From contig WELA01003891.1 of NCBI GenBank assembly GCA_009602735.1, positions 1-40,931 of the forward strand: DNA of 40,931 nt, read 5' to 3'. A model generated the notes under the pieces. The model made no database searches, was not told the DNA's origin, and was given only the letters and a program-made list of their open reading frames with translations. Each line of letters begins with the position of its first letter. Within the stretch, counting starts at the first letter, position 1. Shown in pieces: positions 8,610-17,493 of the stretch. The DNA comes from Mesotaenium endlicherianum. Its lineage: Eukaryota > Streptophyta > Zygnematophyceae > Zygnematales > Mesotaeniaceae. Position numbers and translations under genes: made by a program.

Positions 8610-9329
8610 TGTAATGAATCAGTATATTAGTGGATATAATATTCATTTAAATATAATAGTTAATTAAGTTCAGCCTGCTGAACTTTAGTTAATAGTCAGT
8701 CTGCTGGACTTTACATAATTATCAGTTTAATGACTCAGCCGAAAGCAGCAGGCTGAAGTCCATATAAGTCAGCTTGCTGACCCATTCTTTGACAGCCAGC
8801 TGACTTCCGTACTCGGTAGCAGCGAACTGCCTTGATATGCATCTAAGTGCGATATGCTAGATGAATAGCCAGATGACATCCCTATGATGGATGGCTATTC
8901 GGGATGATGGGAGATGGCGGTGGATTTGGTTAACCGAGGTCCTACCAACGTGGTTAACTCCCGGGTAGGCGGTGCCATCGCACTGACCGTTGAACAGTAA
9001 ACTCATTCCATGTACATATGCTAGGCATTGCTCTCGAGTTCGGCATTCGGAAACGAGGCCAACTCTCTTGTACAGCTTACTGAGAGAGATCTGAATCCAA
9101 GGCGAGAAGCCATTGATACGCACTGTCTTCTAACCTTGCTTATGTATGAGTTTACTGATTTGCATTATTGATGCTAGTTTACTCGCATTTGACTTACGAG
9201 TATTATTCACTGCTAGTGTATTGTCCTTTGCCGTTTAACCAGTTAACGGAAATTACCATAAAGATTACTTGCTGATATAAAGATCTTTATTAATTGTTAA
9301 TCGCCTATTTGGTAAGTCGATTCATTTCA
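8610..9329 (+). repeat. LTR2, 720 bp (3' LTR of A and 5' LTR of B)
   Basis: Same TG...CA ends as LTR1. It has two 26-bp U3 units (8671-8722) instead of three. The 8897-9329 part appears identical to LTR1, while the first ~287 bp carry about a dozen substitutions. A PBS follows directly at 9331-9342. Confidence 0.93.
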
Positions 9330-9363
9330 GTGGTATCGGAGCAGTTATCACAGTCTTCTTTGT

Positions 9364-10815
9364 ATGGTAAGGACAAGGTCTCAAACTAGCAACTCCCGAG
9401 ACATGGAGAACCAGGATAACGAGAATGTCGAAAACCAGGCGGAAAGCCATGTAGCGGGAAACCGTACCTATTCGGAAGCAGTAGCGGATACTGCAGCTAG
9501 GGAGGCTGCAGATGAGGCAGCTGCTATTGCCTCAGTCGCAGCTCAGCAAGCTGAGGAGGAGATAGCCAGACTAGAAGCTGAACAAGTAGCAAAGGCCGCT
9601 GAAGATATACAAAGGAGGGAAGGACAGCCAGCTGACGAGCGCACTGTTGAAGAACTTATGGCATCAAGGGCCAATGTTCTGAACCCACCTCCTGCCGTAC
9701 AACTCAATGTACCCCTAGGTCAAATACGTGACCGGCTGAATGCGGCAGGAATTGCTGCTGCAGGAGCAAGAGGGATTGTTGAGGACACTACTCAGCGAGT
9801 AGATGCCAATGCTGCTGCTGCATTTGCTAATCTACCACCCCAAAATGTAGACTTGGGAGCATTGTTCGTTCAGATGCAGTCGCAAATGGCGACCATGTAT
9901 CAGTCCCAGCAGGAGGACAAAAGAATCATAATGTCCCTACTCCGGGACAGAGACCAACTGGGGTCTCACACCACTAGTGGTGGTGGCCGAGGGCCTAGTA
10001 AGCCCAAGCCGAAACCTCCCCAGGACTATGATCCTGAGGGAAACAGAAAATATTACCTGATCAAGTTTCTCGCGGATGTTGAGCAGTGGCTGGAGAACTA
10101 CCCAGAACTGCAAGATTACGAGAAGGTCAGGCACACCGGTGCGCTACTGAAAGGCAGTGCCGCAGACTGGTGGCTTTACTGGAAGGAAGAGCGTAAGGCT
10201 CGGCAACTCGGTGACCCTACGTGGGTAGAGTTTGTCGAGAAGTTGCATGAGAAGTTTGATGTCATCAACCAGCAGGAGAAAGCTATCTATGCGATGATCT
10301 CCCTGACACTGAAGCAGACCACTTCAGTTGCTGAGTTTGCTCAAAAGTTCCAAGAGAACATGATGAAGCAGCCTGATTTGCCAGAACGGTATAGGATAGC
10401 ATACTTCAGGTATGGCTTGAAATTCGAAGTCTCTGGTCATTTTGCTGAGAAAAAGTATGAGAAACTGGCTGACTTGATCCAGGATGCTGACGCCTGGGAT
10501 CAGCAGCAGTTCAATCACAAGCGCCAGAGTAACGCTTTGGTGTCTAAGATTGTCAAAAAGCCCCACGGTTCCTACAATGCAGTTGAAGGAGACCAGGCTG
10601 AGGATAATCAGGGTGATGAATATGAGTATGAGTACAATGCTATTCAGTCTAGAGGTAGAGGTGGTCCCTCTCGAGGTGGCTATGGAAGGGGTGGTGGTAG
10701 GACTAAGCCGAGACCAGCCTCAGCAAAATCTACCATTGTCAGCAGTTGGGCCACCATAGAGAACAGTGTCCAGTCAAGCACCTTCCGAAGGTCAAGAGAA
10801 AAGACCAGCCTTTAA
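9364..10815 (+). pseudogene. gag: gag of element B, zinc knuckle lost
   Basis: Nearly identical to gag A through the capsid domain and the RGG segment, with one visible substitution pair near 10424 (Ser to Phe). At about 10730 seven bases are missing relative to copy A, between two CTAC repeats (CTACTTGCTAC in A, CTAC in B). This removes the start of the CCHC knuckle and shifts the frame, so the protein ends in an unrelated tail at 10815. The nucleocapsid function should be lost. Confidence 0.85.
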
Positions 10816-13800
10816 AAGACAGCAACAGTCAGTAATCCAGTCTACTGACTGTGAGGATGCTAGAGATAGTGAGTCGTCACTAGCTGCCCTCGTAGCAGGT
10901 ATTATGGGTCCTGCTGAACTGGATTCACTATGCATGCCTGACAAACAGATAAAGGAGACCATCAGTAATATAGACGTCCAGAGAGTGCACACTCTGGATG
11001 CTCTTGTTCCACCTGATGTCCAACATTTCTTTGCTAAGTCAGGAGAACAATGCGAAAGTCAGGAAAAGAGAGTCCCCCCTATCCTACTGCATTGCACGAT
11101 TGCGAGTAGGAAGGTGAGGGCATTTGTTGACGGAGGGGCGTCACATACTTTTATCCACAAGGACTTAGTTAAGCGGCTAAGGTTGCCTACNGTAGTGATT
11201 TGAGTTATTATATATTAGTTTGCATATATTTTAATGTTTTCAAATATATTTGGAGTAGTAGTGTGTGGAGTCAAGTGTGAATAGGTACTCTAGTAACTTG
11301 GTTCATGTCCTTTGAACCTTCCAAGGCATTTTCGAAGTTAGATGAAAGACCCAGAAGAACTCCATGTGGCAAAAGTCAGATTGAGCACCCGGAGCACCCT
11401 ACTGCTGCAAAAATTGTTGCTCAGTACACTGATGTATTTAATATGCCTCCAGGACTACCCCCTAAGAGGGAAGTAGATCATAGGATTGATCTATTACCTG
11501 GGAGTCAGCCACCTTGGCAACGCACTTATGGCTCGTCTCACGTAGAGAGCGAGGAGTTGAAAACACAGATTGCAGAGCTTGAGGAAAATGGTTACATTTC
11601 TCCCAGTAAATCACCTTACAGCGCACCCATCTTATTTGTTAAGGAAAAGGATGGCAGTATGCGGATGTGTGTGGATTACAGAGCCCTGAACAGAATTACA
11701 GTAAAGAACAAGTATACTTTACCCAGGATCGAAGACTTGCTTGATACCCTGTCTGGTGCTAAGGTGTTCAGTAAGATAGATCTCAAGAGTGGTTATCATC
11801 AAATTTGAATTGCTGCGGGGGATGAACACAAGACTGCCTTCCGCACACGTTATGGACACTATGAGTTCAACGTGATGCCATTTGGATTGACTAATGCTCC
11901 TGCAACCTTCATGGGTGCTATGAATGACATTTTCAGGCCTTATTTGGATAAGTTTGTGCAAGTTTTCCTGGATGATATTTTAATTTTCTCTAAAGATGAA
12001 GCTCAGCACACTGAACACTTAAAGAAAGTGCTGGACACTCTGCGGAAAAATCACTTGTATGCTCAAATGAGCAAGTGTGATTTCTTTAAGGATAGTATTG
12101 AATTCTTAGGTCACGTTGTCAGTAAAGAGGGCATCAGTGTGGATCCTAAGAAAGTCCAGACCATAAGGGACTGGTGAGTACCACAGTCTGTCTCTGAAGT
12201 TAGATCCTTTCTCGGGTTGGCTAACTACTATAGGAGATGTATTGAGAATTATTCCACAAAGGCCAGTAAATTGACTGACCTTACTAAGAAAGACATTGGG
12301 TATGTGTGGGGGGAAGAGCAGCAGGCTGCCTTCCAGACCCTTAAAGATGCCCTTTGTTCTGCCCCAGTGCTAGCCGTGTATGACCCCAGCAAACCGGTGC
12401 AGGTGGTTACTGATGCCTCTGACTTTGCCATGGGTGCTATTTTGTTGCAGCCTGCTGACAAAACCACAAAGGATGGTAAGGTACGGCAGGAGTGGCATCC
12501 TGTGTTGTATGAGTCTATGAAATTTAATCCAGCGGAGATTAATTACTCAGTGCATGATAAAGAGCTGCTAGCTATCATTCATGTACTCAAACAGTGGAGA
12601 GCATACTTACATGGTAAAGCTTTTAAGGTGATTACAGATCATCTAGCTCTGACCCACTTTCAGAAGAAGTCCAAGCTGTCGAGGAGGGAGAACCGCTGGA
12701 GCCAGATGCTGGAGCCGTTCCAAGTCCAGATCGACTACAAACCAGGGAAGTTGAATCCTGCTGATGCACTCTCTAGAAGACCTGACTTGCAAGAAAGGAA
12801 CTTTAGTCAGCATGCTGTAGATAAAGTCCTGTGTGCACTCACTTCACTAAAAGTGAAAAAGCCCTTTATAGAACAACTTAGGAAAGCCTACCTTTCTGAC
12901 CCAACATTTGAGCCCAGCCCCACTACTGGAGTGTGTCGTGCTACTGCACTCGGGTATAAGCTCAAGGGAGGGGTCTGGGTGACTGAAACCACTTCAGGCA
13001 GGCTGAAGCTGGTCATTCCTAATAATTTGGAAATAAGGTCTCTCTTACTGAGTCAAGCGCATGACAGTCTCCTGGGTGGACATTTGGGGCAGGCCAAAAC
13101 TGTTGGCAAACTGGCAAAACATTATCATTGGGAGGGGTTACCCCGGGAGGTCTTGAAATATGTCAAGTCCTGTGACCAGTGTCAGAGAAATAAGTCTCGG
13201 CACACACCACCCGGAGGTCTCTTGCAACCGCTACCCATCCCAGCGGGACGCTGGGAAACTATATCCATGGACTGGGTGGTCTCACTACCAAAAATTGCCA
13301 ATGGGCATGATTCAATACTGGTAGTCGTGGATAAACTGACAAAAATGGTCATTTTTATCCCCACAACTGTCAAAGTGACTGCCCTCGAAATAGCGAGACA
13401 ATTTTACAACCATGTAGTATGCCAACATGGGCTCCCTTCTAATATCATCTCAGACAGAGACTCCAACTTCACCTCTAAGTTCTGGAGAGCTTTAATGGGG
13501 TTAATGGGAGTCAAACAGCTGCTCAGCACAGCAAACCACCCTCAGACTGATGGGCAGACTGAAAGAACTAACCGAGTTCTGCAGGAGGTTCTGAGAGCAT
13601 ATATTAACCAAAAACAAGATAATTGGGATGACCTGTTGCCTCAAATTCAGTTTGCGGTCAACAGTGCGGTGCACGCGTCAACGGGCAAAACTCCTTTTGA
13701 ACTCAGCCTGGGTAGAGTCCCTAAGTCTCCTCTAGATGTGCTAGGGGAATCTTTAACTCACCCTGAAGGGATTGACAAACCGGTCTCCCTCCGGTTAACT

Positions 13801-14363
13801 CAGGAGTTCGCTGACACCCTGTCAGAAGTCCAACGAAACTTGCACACGGCCCAAGAAAACCAACAAAAATACGCTAATCAAAACCGTCGGGAACTGATAT
13901 TTTCCAAGGGGTATTTAGTCAACTGCATTCTCAGCACCTGTACCTCCCTGGTGTGGTCAAGAAAAAGCTTGGCCCTGTCTGGGTCGGTCCATATTCGGTG
14001 GTCCGTCGTGTCGGTCAGAATGCTTACAAACTGAACATGTCAGCTGAATACAAGGGGCACCCGGTCTTTAATGTCTCCTTCCTGGAACCGTACATCAAAG
14101 GTGATACACTGTTCACAGGTCGGTTCCCTGTCCAGCCGGGACCGGTCCCCGCTGTCCGGGACGGCGACCCTGAGGAATATGAGGTCGATGAGATTTTAGA
14201 CGCTCGCTCGGTCCGTCGATCGTCTAAATATGTCATGAAGTACCTCATCCGATGGAAGGGTTACGATGCCTCTGGGGACACTTGGGAACCTAAAGATCAG
14301 TTGACCCATGCCAAAGGGGCGTTGAAACGGTTCCACCTTCGGGCGGCTGGGGCACCTCCCTAA
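10797..14363 (+). pseudogene. pol: pol of element B, multiply broken
   Basis: High identity to pol A, but with these lesions. The segment after the protease active site is replaced by unrelated sequence (11190-~11385). There is a TGA at 11806-11808 (AGA in A) just after the KSGYHQI motif of RT. A second TGA at 12175-12177 (CCA in A) is in the RT thumb. A one-base deletion near 13922 (AAA to AA) is in the IN C-terminus. The RNase H, IN core and chromodomain sequences are otherwise well kept (chromodomain to 14363). The start given is approximate, because the gag-pol junction is itself altered by the gag deletion. Confidence 0.9.
11190..11385 (+). other. Replaced AT-rich segment with an ambiguous base inside pol B
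   Basis: Copy A has ~460 bp here (3121-3580: rest of protease and the PR-RT linker). Copy B has ~196 bp of unrelated, mostly AT-rich sequence starting at an N (11191). Homology resumes exactly at the GAGCACCC region. It could be a real deletion/insertion, a small foreign insert, or an assembly join. Confidence 0.6.
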
Positions 14364-14414
14364 TAGTCATTTCCGTTGACACGGGAAAGTGACAGGAGGT
14401 CCTGTCTCCATATC

Positions 14415-14484
14415 AATTGGAGGGAGATGTGACAGTTCGTGACGGTTGTGACAGGCAGCCCACCTTTAAAATTAAGTTGGAGGG
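14415..14484 (+). promoter_or_regulatory. Internal PPT-like copies, element B
   Basis: CAATTGGAGGGA near 14415-14427 and an exact TTAAGTTGGAGGG at 14472-14484, neither followed by an LTR. The exact 13-mer is kept although the sequence around it differs greatly from element A, which argues against chance. Confidence 0.55.
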
Positions 14485-14711
14485 AGTGGTATTCGGTTCC
14501 GGGATCAGCCGGAGAATCTCTGATGACCATATTACACACTCAACCTGCGCTCACACTCACTTGCTCTCCAACTCAATTTTTCCTTATATTCGCTCACACC
14601 AGGTATTCGACTCTAGGAACTCTCCCGATCGCGTCCCTCTTCATCAAGGGCACTCAGTAGCGGCAAATTATCATGACTTCACTAACTGCATTGTGTTTAT
14701 GATTGAGCAGG
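14485..14711 (+). promoter_or_regulatory. pol-ORF3 spacer with splice-like signals, element B
   Basis: Sequence unlike the matching spacer in A, but with the same architecture: TATA-like TTATATT (~14583), a possible donor CAG/GTATTC (GT at 14603-14604), CACTAAC (branch A at 14685) and AG at 14709-14710, followed by G and the ORF3 ATG. The branch-to-AG distance is 25 nt (24 in A). The implied short intron would be ~108 nt (~104 in A). Confidence 0.5.
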
Positions 14712-16379
14712 ATGACTCAAAAGTCGGAACTCAAGAGGAAGAGAAGGGCGGAAGAGGCACATGCAGAATACTTGCAATTCCGTGGAGACATCGAATCATC
14801 TTCCATCACCGCTCGGGAATCACAACGACTCCAACAACAGCGGGAGGCACAGAAGAAGAAGGAGGAGGAGGAACAGGCCAGACTGAGGCAGGAAGAAATG
14901 GACAGAAAAGCTGCAGAGGAGGCCAAGAAAGCAGAGGAGGAGAGGCAAGCTGAGGAGAAGCGGAAGCAGCAGGCTGAAGAAGAAGAACAGAGGAGAATCA
15001 GCAGCTACCGCTACACGGTGCTGGGCAAGGGCTTTGATCTACTGGAGGAGGCCTTCAAGTATGCCCAGAGAAGTCGCAGTGAGTCGCAGAAGGAAATCCT
15101 CCAGAAGGAAGGGGAGACATCCGAAAACTTTGACAAGTATATAGAGGTCGGCACAGGGCTCCTCCTCTACCACGATTACGCCAGGATGGTAGGATATACC
15201 ATCGGAGAGGCCAAGGCAATGGCCCAGGTGAACGAAGCAGGAGCTGTCTCGATTCCTGGTATCTGGGGGGCAGATAGGGTCATCAGGATGATCCCCATGG
15301 ACGCGGACAGCTTCAAGGACTCAACACCCCACAACAGGTTCAAGGCCATGTACAATGAGGTGGAGAGGAGGAGCTGGGAATTCTTGGCCAGAGAAACCAG
15401 TCAGCTGGACTTTGCAGGGCACTGGTACCCTTGTACTCTCAAAAAGACAGACGCTGCCTTCTTCCAAAAGCCCACTGATTGGCGGTGGATGACCATCAAC
15501 ATGAGGGACCAGCAGAATGACAGGGCGACGGATGAGGATTTCCTGACAGACCTAAACGGGAACATAGTATTGCCCCCTCACATTGCGGCTTGGGACCCAA
15601 GATTGGATGGAGTCAGAGACTGCATGAGCCAAGAGATGCAGGGGGACAGAAGCAGGGCCCGAGAGTCATTCTCCAAAGGGAAGCACGCTTATGCCAAATG
15701 GGCAAGTAAGCAGGGGGAAAAGGACCTCTATGCGGTCCGGACTCAGCAGCCCCCACCAGCACCCAAAAGGGGAAGGTCAGTAGGATATTCTTTTTCTCGG
15801 GAAGAGCTGGAGCAGCTGACAGAAGAGACCCCAGAAGTCTCAGAGGAACCCGGGGACGGCGAGGAGGAGGAGTCAGAGGAAGACGAGGAGGAAGGCGAGG
15901 AGGAGGACACTAGCCCCGCCGTGATCCTGACACCTGCCACATCCCCTGTAAGGGAGAAGACGGGGTGGGCCCCGCCGCAACTCGCTCAAGAGGAGGATAT
16001 CACTTGGCTGGGGACTGCCAGAGGACAGAGCCCATCTCCAGGCAAGGAGACCCAGTCAGACAGGGCAGACAGGAGGGCTGCTCGGGAGATAGCCAGAGGC
16101 CTGCCAGCATCTCCCTCGCAGAGAGGGCATGTACCCTTGGCTCATGTCATGCAACATCCTTCTGGGATGCCGGTATACGTACCTGTCAGTTTGAGGGCTG
16201 CCCAGGAGAAGGCTGCCTCCCTTCAGTTTCAGACTGTGCAGGAGGAAACAGCCCAGTTATTGCGTTCTCCGCCGGGTCCTTACACGGAACCTCCTTCTCT
16301 GACAGGCTTCAGAAGACCCCAAGACAGGAGGAGGTCTGGCTCCCCTGAGTATAGGGCCTCAGGGACATCTCCCTCCTAA
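14712..16379 (+). CDS. ORF3, element B: diverged homologue of ORF3 A
   Basis: 555 aa from ATG 14712, fully open. By eye roughly half the residues match ORF3 A, with the same order of parts. A charged coiled coil comes first (~5-95), then the core with YRYTV, DYARMVGYT, IPGIWG, DSFKD, YNEVERRSWE, PTDWRWMT, LPPHIAAWDPRL, FSKGKHA and PKRGRSVGYS. An Asp/Glu-rich stretch (~385-405) is followed by a tail with HVPLAHVMQHPSGMPVYV and RS/SP residues. Keeping length and motifs despite deep divergence implies selection on the protein. The gag and pol beside it are dead, so the ORF arrived intact or is maintained in trans. Function unknown; no membrane segment. Confidence 0.85.
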   Translation: MTQKSELKRKRRAEEAHAEYLQFRGDIESSSITARESQRLQQQREAQKKKEEEEQARLRQEEMDRKAAEEAKKAEEERQAEEKRKQQAEEEEQRRISSYRYTVLGKGFDLLEEAFKYAQRSRSESQKEILQKEGETSENFDKYIEVGTGLLLYHDYARMVGYTIGEAKAMAQVNEAGAVSIPGIWGADRVIRMIPMDADSFKDSTPHNRFKAMYNEVERRSWEFLARETSQLDFAGHWYPCTLKKTDAAFFQKPTDWRWMTINMRDQQNDRATDEDFLTDLNGNIVLPPHIAAWDPRLDGVRDCMSQEMQGDRSRARESFSKGKHAYAKWASKQGEKDLYAVRTQQPPPAPKRGRSVGYSFSREELEQLTEETPEVSEEPGDGEEEESEEDEEEGEEEDTSPAVILTPATSPVREKTGWAPPQLAQEEDITWLGTARGQSPSPGKETQSDRADRRAAREIARGLPASPSQRGHVPLAHVMQHPSGMPVYVPVSLRAAQEKAASLQFQTVQEETAQLLRSPPGPYTEPPSLTGFRRPQDRRRSGSPEYRASGTSPS

Positions 16380-16429
16380 GGGCGGCAGGCTGGGGATAAG
16401 AGGGACAGCACGCTGTTATTAGTGATAGT

Positions 16430-16462
16430 GTTGTCGAGGCAACAACATGATAAGTTGGAGGG
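16430..16462 (+). promoter_or_regulatory. Hairpin (one mismatch) plus 3' PPT of element B
   Basis: GTTGTCG-AGG-CAACAAC (16430-16446) pairs at six of seven positions, and ATAAGTTGGAGGG (16450-16462) is two bases before LTR3. Both are slightly diverged versions of the copy A signals, matching the subfamily switch. Confidence 0.65.
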
Positions 16463-16464
16463 AT

Positions 16465-17180
16465 TGTAATGAATCAGTATACTGGTTTATATAATATTCG
16501 TTTAAATAATATAGTTAAATAAGTTCAGCCTGCTGAACTCTAGTTAACAATCAGTCTGCCGGACTTTATACTTAATATCAGTTTAATGACTTGGCCGGAA
16601 GTAGCAGGCTGAGGCCACCTTAAGTCAGCTTGCTGACACATTCTTTGACAGCCAGCTGACTTCCATACTCGGTAGCAGCGAACTGCCTCGATATGCATCT
16701 AAGTGTGGTATGCTAGATGAATGGCCAGATGACATCCCTATGATGGATGGCGATTCGGGATGATGGGAGATGGCGGTGGATTTGGTTAACCGAGGTCCTA
16801 CCAACGTGGTTAACTCCCGGGTAGGCGGTGCCATCGCACTGACCGTTGAACAGTAAACTCATTCCATGTACATATGCTAGGCATTGCTCTCGAGTTCGGC
16901 ATTCGGAAACGAGGCCAACTCTCTTGTACAGCTTACTGAGAGAGATCTGAATCCAAGGCGAGAAGCCATTGATACGCACTGTCTTCTAACCTTGCTTATG
17001 TATGAGTTTACTGATTTGCATCATTGATGCTAGTTTACTCGCATTTGCCTTACGAGTATTATTCACTGCTAGTGTATTGTCCTTTGCCGTTAAACAATGT
17101 AACGGAAATACCATAAGATTACTTGCTGATATAAAGATCTTTAATTGATATTCGCCTATTTGGTAAGTCGATTCATTTCA
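16465..17180 (+). repeat. LTR3, 716 bp (right end of the array)
   Basis: Same TG...CA ends. The U3 part (16465-16752) and the last ~160 bp differ from LTR1 and LTR2 at many positions, with indels, but 16753-17020 is identical to both. No PBS follows; the right flank starts ACAATCC, so 17180/17181 is the array boundary. The left partner of any target-site duplication is outside the window. Confidence 0.92.
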
Positions 17181-17493
17181 ACAATCCACTAACTCCTCAC
17201 GGAGTTTCTAGAATTTCCACAATTACTTTGGCACTCTACGTAATTGTACGTAGTTTCTGGAACCCTCATGATTCAATGTCCTACTTTCTGGAATCCAACC
17301 GAAATTTTCGTCACAGGACTTGTCCTTGTCACTAAATTGAATATGTGACACTAAAAACTCACAAAAAAACTTTCAAAATTTATGATTTTCTCAATACTTG
17401 TCCAAATGACTTGAAATAAAGGCCAAAGTTCTTCTAAAATCACTCTCTATGCATATAAAATGCTAGAAAGATAGAAACTACACTTTGATAACT
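17181..17493. promoter_or_regulatory. Flank with three heat-shock-element-like motifs and a palindrome
   Basis: There is no gene here. TTCTAGAA (17206-17213), TTCTGGAA (17255-17262) and TTCTGGAA (17286-17293) fit the TTCnnGAA heat-shock-element core. CTACGTA-ATTG-TACGTAG (17236-17253) is a perfect 7-bp inverted repeat. The region lies 3' of the minus-strand gag-like gene and could be part of that element's LTR; I could not find a second copy. Function is inferred only from motif likeness. Confidence 0.35.

Larger units (their letters stand above)
509..9329 (+). mobile_element. Ty3/gypsy chromovirus-type element A (complete)
   Basis: LTR1, PBS, gag, pol (PR-RT-RNase H-IN-chromodomain), ORF3, PPT and LTR2 are all present and all three ORFs are open. 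The order PR-RT-RH-IN and the C-terminal chromodomain place it with chromoviruses of the Ty3/gypsy group. ORF3 after pol is not a standard chromovirus gene. Because LTR2 is also the 5' LTR of element B, no target-site duplication can be read on either side. Confidence 0.93.
8610..17180 (+). mobile_element. Ty3/gypsy element B (defective, chimeric)
   Basis: LTR2, PBS, broken gag, broken pol, intact but diverged ORF3, PPT and LTR3. From LTR2 to near the end of pol it is almost identical to element A. From about 14280-14420 onward it is a diverged relative, including the U3 of LTR3. LTRs of a single insertion start out identical, so LTR2 and LTR3 of different types indicate recombination between two subfamilies. 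Confidence 0.9.
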
